Assembly: GCF_020531845.1 (NCBI RefSeq)
Contig: NZ_JAJAVF010000002.1
Span: 903,543 to 967,542 of the forward strand
Direction of reading: 5' to 3'
DNA: 64,000 nt
Source: Methylobacillus methanolivorans
GTDB taxonomy: Bacteria > Pseudomonadota > Gammaproteobacteria > Burkholderiales > Methylophilaceae
The notes below the pieces were generated by a model that saw only the letters and a list, made by a program, of their open reading frames with translations, searched no databases and was not told the origin of the DNA. Position 1 is the stretch's first letter. Each line of letters starts with the position of its first letter. The position numbers and the translations under genes were made by a program. Shown one piece after another: positions 1 through 9,388 of this stretch.

Positions 1-1002
1 GTATTGCTTTGGTTGCTGGTATTGTTCAGTAAAGATGAATTCGAGGCATTCAATGAAGAGGAAGAAATTGAAAGCCCGCAACGTGTCCATACCGAGGCTG
101 GCATCAGCACGATCATCCTGAGTGCAGAAACCCAACAACAAAGTGACATCCGTACCGAACCTCTCAGCATGGCAAAATATCAAACAACGCTAGAAAGCCT
201 GGGGAATGTGTTAAGCCTGGATGGCTTATTGGGCCTGCGTAGCCAATACATGAGTGCACTGGGTGACCTCGCCGTGGCACAGGCAGCCCTGGCTAACAGT
301 AAAAATGACTACGAACGCCTGTCGTTGCTCAATCAGCATGAGCGCAATATCTCAGACAGAATGGTCATATCCGCCGAAGCGCTCTACAAGAGTGACTTGG
401 CCAAGCTACAGGCACATGAAGCGGCACTCGATAACCTGCGCTACACAGCACGACAGCAATGGGGAGATCGCCTTGGGCTAGGCATGCTAGAGCCCAAGCC
501 AAGTGCCGAGATCAATGCTTTGCTGGAGTACAAGCAAGTGTTGTTACGTATCGCCTTGCCTACACAACAAACCCACCCCACCAGCACATTACACGTTACC
601 CCGGTTGGGAGCGGTATTCCACCCATCACGGCGCATTTACTTGCCCTCTCGCCACAGGCGGACCCTGTACTGCAAGGCAAAACTTATTTTTACACGGCAC
701 CAGCGGCCAACCTGCGGGCAGGCATGCGACTGAGCACTCAAGAGCTTGATACGGCCAACATGATGAGCGGGGTGATTGTACCGCCACAAGCCGTTGTCTG
801 GTATGGCGGTAAGGCATGGGTATATCGTCAGTACACGACAGAAAAATTTGTACGCGAACCCATTGATACAGATAAAGAAAGTGATCAGGGATGGTTTAAC
901 AGGGATAAATTCAAGCCCGGAGATAGCATCGTCATCCATGGTGCCCAGCTCCTGCTTTCTGAGGAACTCAAGTACCAGATCAAGAATGAAAATGACGACT
1001 AG
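1..1002 (+). CDS. RND efflux periplasmic adaptor subunit (5' partial)
   Basis: This is the C-terminal 333 residues of a membrane-fusion (HlyD/CusB-like) adaptor that would bridge an inner-membrane RND pump and an outer-membrane channel. The frame is open to the window edge, so the true start, signal peptide and part of the N-terminal half lie upstream. The central part is a helical-hairpin-like stretch (about residues 70-150). The last third has the usual beta-rich membrane-proximal layout, with a GVIVPPQAVVW segment followed by a G-D-S-I-V-I-H-G stretch near the C-terminus. The pump gene starts 13 bases downstream, which supports the assignment. Metal specificity cannot be read from this fragment. 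Confidence 0.8.
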   Translation, partial: VLLWLLVLFSKDEFEAFNEEEEIESPQRVHTEAGISTIILSAETQQQSDIRTEPLSMAKYQTTLESLGNVLSLDGLLGLRSQYMSALGDLAVAQAALANSKNDYERLSLLNQHERNISDRMVISAEALYKSDLAKLQAHEAALDNLRYTARQQWGDRLGLGMLEPKPSAEINALLEYKQVLLRIALPTQQTHPTSTLHVTPVGSGIPPITAHLLALSPQADPVLQGKTYFYTAPAANLRAGMRLSTQELDTANMMSGVIVPPQAVVWYGGKAWVYRQYTTEKFVREPIDTDKESDQGWFNRDKFKPGDSIVIHGAQLLLSEELKYQIKNENDD

Positions 1003-1015
1003 GAGCTGAATAACC

Positions 1016-4000
1016 ATGATGTCAGCCCTGATCCGTTTTTCAATACGCCATAGTGGCGTGATGATGGCGCTCGCCATCATGTTGGTGGTCTATGGTGTCT
1101 ACAAGACGATTCATAGCCACCTTGATGTATTCCCTGAGTTTGCCCCCACCCAGTTGATCATCCAGACTGAGTCGCCCGGCCTGTCTGCCGAGCTGGTCGA
1201 GTCACTCGTCACACAGCCACTAGAGAACGGTATTGCCGGGACTGTCGGCATCAGCAGCATACGGTCGCAATCTATCCCCGGCCTCTCTGTTATCACCGTG
1301 ATTTTTGATGAATCCACGGATATCTACCGCAATCGCCAGGTTGTCGCAGAGCGGCTTGCCACGCTCAATAGCATCTTGCCAGCCGGCATTGTCCCCAATA
1401 TCACGCCACTCACATCCTCCGCCAGCACTGTATTGGGCATCGGCCTTACCTCTGACGTCAGGAGCTTGAGTGAGCTGCGCACGCTGGTGGACTGGACAAT
1501 CAAACCGCACTTGATGGCAGTGCAAGGGGTTGCGGATGTCAATGTGTTTGGCGGTGAAGTGCGCCAACTCCAGATACAAGTCAACCCAGCCAAACTGGTG
1601 CGCTACAACCTTTCCCTGCAGCAAGTCGTCGATGCCGTGAGCCGCAGCACCGGCATACGCGGAGCTGGTTTTATCGAAAACACCAACCAGCGCATCATCA
1701 TCAATACTGAAGGCCAGGCACTCAACCCCCACCAACTATCACGTACTGCACTGCTACATGTCTCAGGCCAAACCCTGCGGATTGCCGATATCGGGCAGGT
1801 TGTTGAAGGCGCGGTGCCCTCCATTAGCGCTGCGGCTATCAATGGTAAAACGGGGATATATCTCTCGGTGCAATCCCAGCTAGGCGCGAATACCAAGGGG
1901 GTCACCCAGGCGGTTGAGGCAGCCCTCGTTGAACTTGGCCCGGTACTGGATACCAAGGAAGTAACGCTGCACCCTGCACTATTCCGCCCAGCCAATTTTA
2001 TCGAGACTGCCACCAAGAGCGTGCAAATCGACATTCTCATCGGCTCTGCCCTAGTGATCGGCATCTTGTTTTTGTTCCTGTTCAACGTACGTGCTGCATT
2101 CATTTCCGCCACCGCTATTCCACTCTCTTTACTGACAGCCATCGTGGTCTTGCAGCACTTTGGCATGGGCCTCAACATCATGGTGCTGGGCGGCCTGGCG
2201 ATTGCGCTGGGCGAAGTGGTTGATGATGCCATCATTGACTCAGAAAACATCTTTCGCCGCATTCGCGAAAACCGGTTATTGGCTAACCCTGCTCCATTAC
2301 ATCACGTGGTATTCCAGGCATCGATGGAGGTGCGCAGCTCAGTGGTGTATGCCACCTTCATTGTGGCGCTGGTTTTCCTGCCTTTGCTAACCATAGGGGG
2401 GGTCGCTGGCAAGCTGTTTGCCCCGTTGGGTATTGCTTATATCCTGGCTATCATGGCGTCATTGCTGATTGCGCTCACGATCACCCCTGCTCTCTGCTAT
2501 TTACTGCTTGGCAAATCCGCCAACCTGAAAACAGAAGACTCTCCCATTATCCGCATGATCAAGCGCTGCTATGTGCGCTGCCTGCGCAGCATTGAACCAC
2601 ATTACAAACTGCTGATCGGTGGCACCCTGCTATTCATTGCACTGGGCCTCACTACGCTACCACTGTTCAAGAGCCAGTTTATTCCCAGCCTGCATGAAGG
2701 TCATTACATCATGCACATGACTGCAGTGCCGGGCACATCTGAACAGGAGTCCCTGCGTATCGGCAAAAAAGTCACCGAAGTCTTGCAAAGCATAGAAGGC
2801 GTACGTTCGGTTGCCCAGTGGGTAGGGCGTGCTCCCAATGGCGCAGATACCTTTGGCACGCATTACAGTGAATTCGAGATCGAAATCGGTGCCCTGTCAG
2901 GTGCGGAGCAACGTCGCATCCTGGAAGATATTCGTGAAAAACTATCCGGCATGGATGACGATGGGCCAGGTTATCCCGGATTTGTCGGCGTCAACTTTGC
3001 CATCAACACCTTCCTGACAGAACGTATAGAAGAAACCATCTCTGGCTATGCTGCAACCCTGGTCATCAATATTTACGGGCGTGATCTCGATGGCCTGAAT
3101 CGCGATGCGGCAGCAGTCGCGGCCGCCCTGGCGGATACGCCAGGAGCTACCGATGTCATGATTCAATCCCCACCGGGTACTCCACAGCTAGTCATCAGGC
3201 TATTACCAGAGAAGCTGCTGCAATTTGGCCTGCACCCCAGTGATGTGCTGGATACCATCCGCATCGCCTATGAGAGCATGCCAGTCAATCAGGTTTATCA
3301 GGGCAACCGCGTCATCGGTGTTGCCGTGGTGCTTGCTCCGGAAGCTAGACAACATATACAGCAGGTAGGCAAATTACCCTTGCGCAATAATGAAGGCCGT
3401 ATGCTTCAGCTCCAGGACGTTGCAGACATCCGGCAGGAAAATGGTCAATCCAAGATCCTGCACTTAGGAGCCAAACGCATCCAGACCGTCACGGCTAACC
3501 TGCGGGAAGGTGATGTCCACGACTTCTACCAGCGTGCGCGCCACAACATCAATCGCGAGGTCACGCTTTCTCCAGGCAATTACCTTGCCTTCAGCGGTGA
3601 AGCGCAAGCCGAGAGTCAAGCCAGTCAAGACCTTATCGTGCATTCCCTGCTGGCTTTTGGCGGAATATTCCTCCTGCTATACATCGCACTGGGAAACTTG
3701 CGTAACCTGGTACTCACCTTTTTCAACCTGCCATTTGCCTTGATAGGCGGCATTTTTGCCGCCATTCTGGCAGGTGGCTGGATATCCATAGGTTCCATGG
3801 TCGGGTTTGTGACCCTGTTTGGCATCACCCTGCGCAACTCCATCATGCTGATTTCACACTATCAGCACCTGATTGATCACGAGGGCTTGGAATGGAACCT
3901 GGAAACCGCCATCCGCGGAGCAACGGAGCGCTTACCCTCCATCCTCATGACAGCCTTGGTAACAGGCTTGGGCTTGCTGCCACTCGCTTTGGGCAGTGGC

Positions 4001-4156
4001 GAGCCAGGGCGCGAAATCGAAGGCCCCATGGCCACCATCATCGTAGGTGGTTTAGTTACGTCTACCCTGCTCAACTTGCTCGTTATGCCTGCCATCATGC
4101 TGCATCTCGGGCGCTTTGAAAAACGCCCCATAGAACAACACGACACTGTGGCATAA
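1016..4156 (+). CDS. Heavy-metal efflux RND transporter (CzcA/CusA family)
   Basis: Inner-membrane proton-driven pump of the HME-RND family, 1046 residues, the usual length. It opens with a transmembrane helix (about 12-30) and the DVFPEFAPTQ segment typical of CzcA-like proteins, and has two periplasmic loops and two six-helix membrane blocks. The TM4 proton-relay region (about residues 397-412) reads LGEVVDDAIIDSEN, with two adjacent acidic residues, unlike the VDGAVVMVEN form of CzcA proper. That resembles the HME class tentatively linked to nickel, but the substrate is an inference. The start is chosen on an AGGAG ribosome site 10 bases upstream. It is co-transcribed with the adaptor; the outer-membrane component is presumably upstream of the window. 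Confidence 0.92.
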   Translation: MMSALIRFSIRHSGVMMALAIMLVVYGVYKTIHSHLDVFPEFAPTQLIIQTESPGLSAELVESLVTQPLENGIAGTVGISSIRSQSIPGLSVITVIFDESTDIYRNRQVVAERLATLNSILPAGIVPNITPLTSSASTVLGIGLTSDVRSLSELRTLVDWTIKPHLMAVQGVADVNVFGGEVRQLQIQVNPAKLVRYNLSLQQVVDAVSRSTGIRGAGFIENTNQRIIINTEGQALNPHQLSRTALLHVSGQTLRIADIGQVVEGAVPSISAAAINGKTGIYLSVQSQLGANTKGVTQAVEAALVELGPVLDTKEVTLHPALFRPANFIETATKSVQIDILIGSALVIGILFLFLFNVRAAFISATAIPLSLLTAIVVLQHFGMGLNIMVLGGLAIALGEVVDDAIIDSENIFRRIRENRLLANPAPLHHVVFQASMEVRSSVVYATFIVALVFLPLLTIGGVAGKLFAPLGIAYILAIMASLLIALTITPALCYLLLGKSANLKTEDSPIIRMIKRCYVRCLRSIEPHYKLLIGGTLLFIALGLTTLPLFKSQFIPSLHEGHYIMHMTAVPGTSEQESLRIGKKVTEVLQSIEGVRSVAQWVGRAPNGADTFGTHYSEFEIEIGALSGAEQRRILEDIREKLSGMDDDGPGYPGFVGVNFAINTFLTERIEETISGYAATLVINIYGRDLDGLNRDAAAVAAALADTPGATDVMIQSPPGTPQLVIRLLPEKLLQFGLHPSDVLDTIRIAYESMPVNQVYQGNRVIGVAVVLAPEARQHIQQVGKLPLRNNEGRMLQLQDVADIRQENGQSKILHLGAKRIQTVTANLREGDVHDFYQRARHNINREVTLSPGNYLAFSGEAQAESQASQDLIVHSLLAFGGIFLLLYIALGNLRNLVLTFFNLPFALIGGIFAAILAGGWISIGSMVGFVTLFGITLRNSIMLISHYQHLIDHEGLEWNLETAIRGATERLPSILMTALVTGLGLLPLALGSGEPGREIEGPMATIIVGGLVTSTLLNLLVMPAIMLHLGRFEKRPIEQHDTVA

Positions 4157-4184
4157 GCGTCGTAATTCTCTGTAGAATATCGCC

Positions 4185-4373
4185 ATGAATCCGGCATGGC
4201 GATTGATATTACTAGGTTTAATATTATGCTCGGCACCGCTCGCTGCGGCGCCTGCTCCCTGGTATCTCTGGCAAAGCAAGCTGGATAGCAAACTGGTCTG
4301 CCTACAAACCTCACCTGGCCATGGCTGGGTGCAAATCAAAGGCCCCTTCAAGGACAACAACTGTCGTCATTAG
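4185..4373 (+). CDS. Small putative secreted protein
   Basis: A 62-residue open frame between the RND pump and the SMR transporter. Residues 1-21 look like a Sec signal peptide (hydrophobic core LILLGLILCS, then an AAA cleavage-type sequence). The mature part would be about 40 residues with two cysteines (VCLQ and NNCRH) that could form a disulphide. I do not recognise a family. Its position 28 bases after the pump gene and in the same direction suggests the same transcript. Ribosome binding is weak, so it could also be a chance frame. Confidence 0.5.
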   Translation: MNPAWRLILLGLILCSAPLAAAPAPWYLWQSKLDSKLVCLQTSPGHGWVQIKGPFKDNNCRH

Positions 4374-4402
4374 GACAGTGCATCAAATAATCAGGATTTT
4401 TC

Positions 4403-4720
4403 ATGGATTGGCTTATCCTTACCATTGCAGGTCTGCTTGAAGTCGTCTGGGCAGTTGGCCTCAAATACAGCGAAGGCTTCACGCGCTTATGGCCCAGCGT
4501 AGGCACCGTCGTTGCAATGGTTTTAAGTGTTGTACTACTCAGCATAGCGATGCGTTCATTGCCCATGGGCACCGCCTATGCAGTGTGGGTTGGCATCGGG
4601 GCTGTAGGTACCGTCATCATGGGGATATTCCTCTTTAACGAACCTACCAGTGCGATGCGGCTAATCAGCGTCGCCATGATCATCATTGGGATTGTCGGGC
4701 TGAAGTTAGCAACGCCTTGA
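4403..4720 (+). CDS. sugE: SMR family transporter, SugE/Gdx type
   Basis: Small multidrug resistance protein of 105 residues with four transmembrane helices, the family standard. The essential membrane glutamate is present in TM1 (Glu13, in LLEVVWA) and the TM3 signature appears as WVGIGAVGT. The Gdx/SugE subgroup exports guanidinium and some quaternary ammonium compounds; the assignment to that subgroup rests on overall similarity, notably the opening MDWLIL and the [13 protein letters not shown] stretch. No guanidine riboswitch fits in the 29-base gap upstream, so any control by guanidine would be through another mechanism. Confidence 0.88.
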   Translation: MDWLILTIAGLLEVVWAVGLKYSEGFTRLWPSVGTVVAMVLSVVLLSIAMRSLPMGTAYAVWVGIGAVGTVIMGIFLFNEPTSAMRLISVAMIIIGIVGLKLATP

Positions 4721-4732
4721 ATGAAAAAATTA

Positions 4733-6535
4733 TTACCGCAGTAATGGCTGTGCCGCTCTTAAACTTACATCATCAAGTATCACGGTCATACCAGCAATAT
4801 TGATCCCAAGTAACTTTAGTAGTGGATCAACCACGGTAGTGCTCACATTAGCTAATAATGGTACGACCAATCCAACCACAACATCCTTGAGCACATTGTT
4901 AACAAGGTCCCCCACCAATCTCTCGGTACATACTTCAAGCAGCGGTATTCCTAATAGGCTGATTCCAGCCGTACACACATTCAACCGCAATGCCGTACTC
5001 GAAGATGTCAAACCATTAAGGCTCTGTCCCAACCCAGCATAAGTATTGCGACACTGCGGCAGAGATTGGTTAGCAACACACGAATCTACCCTTGTCACAG
5101 GATGTGCAATATCAAACACCAAATTACCAGGCGCAGGCTGCGTCAATGGCACATTTAGCTGTATATCGGCCTTTAACACGGACAATCCCAACAAACCAAG
5201 GGCATTCACTCCAACATTAATCCTTGCCGGAGCATTGCCCGCAGTGTTAGTCAGCGCGACCGTAGCCAAGCCAGGATAAGTATCCATCGTCACATGCGTA
5301 TTAGCTCCCTGTGCCACGATACTACGCAGTTCGGCGCGTCCTTGTGCCACCTGAACACGCAGCATCAAATCAACTGAAGTACCTAGGAGGTTTGCCGTGC
5401 TCACCATAGTATTTACTCTGACTTGGGCTGTTCTCGCGATCGTGCATGCAGCTCCTCCTTGTACGGCAGGTGGCCCTATCACTAATTGGGGAGGCTCTAT
5501 TACCTGAATACTGGTACTGATATTTGCCAGGCCAAGCAGGCTGACCCCTAGTGGCAGATTAATAAAATTGTTGCCGTTGGCAACAAGAGCTGCTGTCTGG
5601 ATCAACGATAGAAGGTTAATTCCTGTAGCAGCTACCGCACTGGAGTCTGGGTTACTCACCTGCAATATATTTCCAAGCCTGACTTGTGTGGTGTTCACCG
5701 ACCCTAGTAATTGGCTCAAGGCACTTTGTACAAGCCCCCTGTCTACCCCTCCAAGCAGGGACGCCTGGCTTCCCTCTTGAGTCACAGCAAGATTCAATAT
5801 CTGCATGAAGTTGTTAAGTGCAACAGGCGCGTTCAACAACTCTGATACAGATCCAACATTCAAGTCACGCGCGTCACCAGCTCGAACCAAATCCAGCAGG
5901 GTGACATTGGTATTCGCAAGGCCTCGGTAATCAATCGCCCTTAAACTCAGGTTGCTACCCAATACCCTACCTAGCAAATTATTCAACAATGCAGATTCTG
6001 CAGTATCAATCGCTGCAGCAGTAGAACCCACTCGGAACGCCGCGAATGGCGTACGAATAGCCGCCATGGCCTCGGCTTGGAGCAATATCCTTTGATTGAA
6101 AATACCCCCTGCAAACAAACTAGAAGGTATCTCTCTGGTGGCTAATACCCGAACAGCACGGCGTTCCGTATTGCTTGCCATGAAAGTACGCACACCACTG
6201 TCATCTGTGGCATAAGTACCCAACTGCACGGCATTCGGTGCGGCAGCGAGATCACCCTGAAAGCCATTGGCCATGGCAGCACTTTGGGCAGCCGCCACGA
6301 TCAACTGTTGCTGGATATTGCTACCACCGCCCTGCCCACATCCTCCCGCTTGCCCTCCCGCTGCAATCGCGGCCATATCTGCAACATTCTGTAGCTGGCG
6401 CTTGACCATCCACATCCGTCCGCTATCAACGGCCACGGCGACAAATAACACAGCCATCATGAGGGTAAGTACGCCAAACAGGCCGATAGCGCCTTGTTGT
6501 TGCTTCTTGGAGTGTCTAGACATGGTCAGCATCAT
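4733..6535 (-). CDS. tadG: Tad pilus-associated protein TadG-like
   Basis: Last gene of the Tad operon, 600 residues. The N-terminus has a basic stretch, then a QGAIGLFGVLTLMM transmembrane segment (about 15-38) and the DSGRMWMVKRQLQNVADMAAIAA motif common to TadG/TadE-like proteins with an N-terminal membrane anchor. The long remainder is a low-complexity, Ala/Leu/Asn/Val-rich extracytoplasmic region with recurring LLG and NLL patterns and few charges. The start codon overlaps the stop of the DUF3613 gene (ATGA), so translational coupling is likely; an in-frame ATG at 6523 is an alternative. TadG proteins are thought to help anchor or assemble the pilus at the envelope. Confidence 0.82.
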   Translation of the reverse strand: MMLTMSRHSKKQQQGAIGLFGVLTLMMAVLFVAVAVDSGRMWMVKRQLQNVADMAAIAAGGQAGGCGQGGGSNIQQQLIVAAAQSAAMANGFQGDLAAAPNAVQLGTYATDDSGVRTFMASNTERRAVRVLATREIPSSLFAGGIFNQRILLQAEAMAAIRTPFAAFRVGSTAAAIDTAESALLNNLLGRVLGSNLSLRAIDYRGLANTNVTLLDLVRAGDARDLNVGSVSELLNAPVALNNFMQILNLAVTQEGSQASLLGGVDRGLVQSALSQLLGSVNTTQVRLGNILQVSNPDSSAVAATGINLLSLIQTAALVANGNNFINLPLGVSLLGLANISTSIQVIEPPQLVIGPPAVQGGAACTIARTAQVRVNTMVSTANLLGTSVDLMLRVQVAQGRAELRSIVAQGANTHVTMDTYPGLATVALTNTAGNAPARINVGVNALGLLGLSVLKADIQLNVPLTQPAPGNLVFDIAHPVTRVDSCVANQSLPQCRNTYAGLGQSLNGLTSSSTALRLNVCTAGISLLGIPLLEVCTERLVGDLVNNVLKDVVVGLVVPLLANVSTTVVDPLLKLLGINIAGMTVILDDVSLRAAQPLLR

Positions 6536-6804
6536 TGTCGGTTGAACTGACCGGGATCAAAGCGCTCTGGGATGGGGCGGGTAAAGCTCTCAAGATAACG
6601 CTTATGAATATTTTCCATGGCAGGGCCGGACAAAGGTTGTTTATTGAGCGATGCTTGGCTGCCTTCGCGCTGCAATGCCAACCACGCCTCTGCTTGAGAA
6701 GGCGTACTAGCCGTTTCTGCCTTCTGTGAATCTTGATCAGCAAAGGCAGCGGTTGCCATGTATAAGGCCAGCACTGTGATTGTCTTCTGCAATTTCATCA
6801 TCAT
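6532..6804 (-). CDS. DUF3613 family protein of the Tad locus
   Basis: A 90-residue secreted protein: hydrophobic signal sequence (residues about 1-22, ending ATAAFA) followed by a short mature domain. The WLALQREGSQAS and RYLESFTRPIPERF segments match what I remember of DUF3613 proteins, which sit next to tadD in many betaproteobacterial Tad operons. Function unknown. The start is set at 6804 because it overlaps the tadD stop (ATGA) and has a GGAGGT ribosome site 7 bases upstream; a longer frame from 6843 would lie inside tadD and lacks a signal peptide at its start. Confidence 0.75.
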   Translation of the reverse strand: MMMKLQKTITVLALYMATAAFADQDSQKAETASTPSQAEAWLALQREGSQASLNKQPLSGPAMENIHKRYLESFTRPIPERFDPGQFNRQ

Positions 6805-7568
6805 TGCACTACCTCCAATTGGGGACTCAAAATGCCGGTGCAAAGCTGGGTATTGCCATAGCAGCTACCCGATGAGAATTGCTGGCGCTGATTGATCTTG
6901 AATGCAGGCAAGCCACTTTCTCGGCGAATACCTTGCAGATGTTGCTCCGTGATGTTGAAGTCGCTTGCGAGTTGGGTAGCACGCTCATCCTGCCCCGTCT
7001 TGTACATGAGCATGATGAGGTTATGGATGGCAAGCCGATTGCTGCCATCCAGCTCAATCGCGGTAAGCAACTCGCTGAGAGCAGGCTGATGGTCGCCATA
7101 CATCATCAAGACATAGCCGTAATCGCCTCGCACCTTGCTATCCACCGGCAGCATCCGGCTGGCAATCTTGAGGAAACCAATAGCGGTATCGTGCTGTTCC
7201 TGCATTTCTGCAAGCAAGCCCAGCCCCTGGTATGCCAAGCCGCCGACACAAGTCGCAAGCAACTGCTGGTATAACTCGCCCGCCTGGTCAAATTGCGCAG
7301 TCTGGCGCAAGGCATGGGCTCGATATAAGCGAGCAACAGGAGTATCCAGCTTGGCGGCATCAAGGAATGCTAAGGCTGCATAGGCTTTACCTTCTCCCAG
7401 CACCTTGGCAATCATCTCCAATTGCGTACGATCTTCCTGGCTTGCGGCTGTACAACTCTGCTTGCCGTCTTTCTGTTCCTTACCATCCGCGAATGTTGTC
7501 AACGCCGCCAGGGAGAAGCTGGCTACGCACAACATCTTGGCCCAATAGCATTTTTTCTTCATGTTCAC
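6801..7568 (-). CDS. tadD: TPR protein TadD-like
   Basis: 255 residues with a signal peptide (about 1-27, ending TTFA) followed by tetratricopeptide-type helical repeats from about residue 50 to 190, for example the AYAALAFLDAAKLDTP and GELYQQLLATCVGG helices and the LSELLTAIELDGSNRLAIHNLI pair. TadD is the TPR lipoprotein/periplasmic pilotin-like component of Tad systems. No clear lipobox is visible here, so it may be a soluble periplasmic variant. It overlaps tadC by 4 bases and the DUF3613 gene by 4, placing it firmly in the operon. Confidence 0.82.
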   Translation of the reverse strand: MNMKKKCYWAKMLCVASFSLAALTTFADGKEQKDGKQSCTAASQEDRTQLEMIAKVLGEGKAYAALAFLDAAKLDTPVARLYRAHALRQTAQFDQAGELYQQLLATCVGGLAYQGLGLLAEMQEQHDTAIGFLKIASRMLPVDSKVRGDYGYVLMMYGDHQPALSELLTAIELDGSNRLAIHNLIMLMYKTGQDERATQLASDFNITEQHLQGIRRESGLPAFKINQRQQFSSGSCYGNTQLCTGILSPQLEVVQ

Positions 7569-8467
7569 CCCTGCCCACTCAATGCCTTGCCCAAGCCGAT
7601 AAAGCCAGGGCCAGCGATAAAGATCATCAATGCCGGAAACATGAAGATCATCATCACGATGGTCATCTTGGCCGACAACTTGCTAACACGTTCGCGCAAC
7701 ATGGAAAACTGCCGCTCCTCAATCAGTGCGGCATAACGCATGATGGAATCCCGCACATTGCCACCTTGCTGTGCCACCTGCTTCAGCATTGCCACAGCTT
7801 CCGTCAATTCGGGAATATCCAGCATTTGGCTCATACTCAGCAAAGCCTCGCCTTGATCCTGCCCAGCCCTGATCCGTGCCAGCACGCGCTCCAATTCTTG
7901 CGCCAGTTGCGGCATGATGTCAGTTGCCTGCTCCACCATGATGCGCAGGGAATGCTCAAGGGATAGGCCAGAATCAAAGAGCATGACCAGCATGTGGAGA
8001 AAAGTCGTGATTTCCTTGCTGATCAGCTTGCAGCGGCGAGCTGCCAGTCTCCGCAACAAGTAACGGATGCCAACATAAAAAAATGCAAACGCGAACAAGG
8101 CAAACAAGAGGCTACGTAGCAAGTCATGCCCTTGTATCAAATTGATCAACAACACCAGCACTGCTGTCACCAGTGGCCCAAGCCGGATTACTGCATTGAA
8201 AATAATACGTGCACGCCCTCTGTAGCCTGCCTGCACCAATAGCTTGAGGATTTCCTTATCCTTGCTTGAAGGCAAAATGGAGAGACGCTCAATGAAATGT
8301 TCAAGGCCTCGCTTGGGAGACGGCAGATGAACACCCCGCTTGCGCCCAAACACTTCGTCAAAGCGTGCATGCGCATCATGGCGGGTTCGTTTGGAAAACT
8401 CCGCAATCATCAACAGCGCACTGCCTGCCAACAAGCCCAAGACACTGATCCATACCCAGACATTCAT
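7565..8467 (-). CDS. tadC: Tad platform protein TadC
   Basis: Type II secretion F-domain protein of 300 residues. There is one transmembrane helix at the N-terminus (about 5-22), two in the middle (about 90-130) and one or two at the C-terminus (about 255-285). The cytoplasmic F domain lies between, with FDSGLSLEHSLRIMVEQ and GNVRDSIMRYAALIEERQF. With TadB it should form the inner-membrane platform driven by the TadA ATPase. It follows tadB with one base between them and overlaps tadD by four. Confidence 0.9.
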   Translation of the reverse strand: MNVWVWISVLGLLAGSALLMIAEFSKRTRHDAHARFDEVFGRKRGVHLPSPKRGLEHFIERLSILPSSKDKEILKLLVQAGYRGRARIIFNAVIRLGPLVTAVLVLLINLIQGHDLLRSLLFALFAFAFFYVGIRYLLRRLAARRCKLISKEITTFLHMLVMLFDSGLSLEHSLRIMVEQATDIMPQLAQELERVLARIRAGQDQGEALLSMSQMLDIPELTEAVAMLKQVAQQGGNVRDSIMRYAALIEERQFSMLRERVSKLSAKMTIVMMIFMFPALMIFIAGPGFIGLGKALSGQG

Positions 8468-8468
8468 G

Positions 8469-9380
8469 CTAGATGCTCTTCATCATGCGCCAGAAGATCA
8501 GGATGCCCACGCCCTGCATGATCAAGGCGGCCTTGAATATGAAGGCTCCTGATGGATCATGCAGCATCATGTCGATATAGCCAGGGTTGGCAGTAAACAT
8601 ATAAACGACAATCGCCAGGGGGGTGAGTGACAATACCCAGGCCGTGATCTTGGTTTCGCCTGTCATGGCAGCCAGCTCACGTTGAGCCTGCTCATGCTGG
8701 CGTATCATCTGCACGATGCTCTTGAGCATCTCTTGTGGTGAACTTCCGTAATTACTGCTAATGCGGATAGCCAATGCAATCAGTCCTAACTCTTTGACGC
8801 GATGTAGCTCAGCAGCTTTCTGCATAGCATCGGCAAAACTTGCCCCCAAATCGGTGGCGCGCACTACACGATCCAAGACCGCTCGTAATGGCATCTGCAT
8901 ATCTTCTGTCACCCCCCGTACCGCACCCTCTACACTTTTACCGCTGGACAAGGCGCGTGAGACTTGGTCAATAAACAAGGGGATTTGCGTCACAATCATG
9001 CGCTGACGGCGCCGCATGCGGATATAAGGGATAACCACAAGCAGTAGAAGTGCCAATATCAGCGTAGAGGCCAATGCAGGCAATATCGACATGTAGAGAT
9101 TACTGAATCCCAGCATTAGCAAACCCAGGCAGATAAATGTCACGGTATGCCATGGTGCAAGATCAAAACCGTAAATAACAGAAAAACGTAGCTTGGCACG
9201 TGCTACCCAGCCCTCATCTCGCCCTGGTAAAAAACTCTCTATATGCCCAAAATAAGGCAAGGCCTGCTCAAAATTGACTCTGGCCTTGGCTTGCACCTCT
9301 TTCTGCTTACTTGCCGACCACAGCAATAAACCCAGCACCAGAAACATGAGGCATAGCGATAGCAATATCCATCTATTCAT
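8469..9380 (-). CDS. tadB: Tad platform protein TadB
   Basis: 303 residues, type II secretion F-domain family. N-terminal transmembrane helix (about 5-22), a central hydrophobic pair (about 75-120), then the F domain with FIDQVSRALSSGKSVEGAVRGVTEDMQ and RISSNYGSSPQEMLKSI, and a C-terminal pair of helices ending in a short FWRMMKSI tail. The start at 9380 has a GAGGAG ribosome site directly upstream. It forms the inner-membrane assembly platform for Flp pili with TadC, encoded immediately downstream. Confidence 0.9.
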   Translation of the reverse strand: MNRWILLSLCLMFLVLGLLLWSASKQKEVQAKARVNFEQALPYFGHIESFLPGRDEGWVARAKLRFSVIYGFDLAPWHTVTFICLGLLMLGFSNLYMSILPALASTLILALLLLVVIPYIRMRRRQRMIVTQIPLFIDQVSRALSSGKSVEGAVRGVTEDMQMPLRAVLDRVVRATDLGASFADAMQKAAELHRVKELGLIALAIRISSNYGSSPQEMLKSIVQMIRQHEQAQRELAAMTGETKITAWVLSLTPLAIVVYMFTANPGYIDMMLHDPSGAFIFKAALIMQGVGILIFWRMMKSI

Positions 9381-9388
9381 GACTCCTC

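Noticed and set aside
4374..4402. Guanidine riboswitch before the SugE-type gene
   Set aside because: The gap is 29 bases, too short for any known guanidine riboswitch, and no conserved ACGR-type loop pattern was seen.
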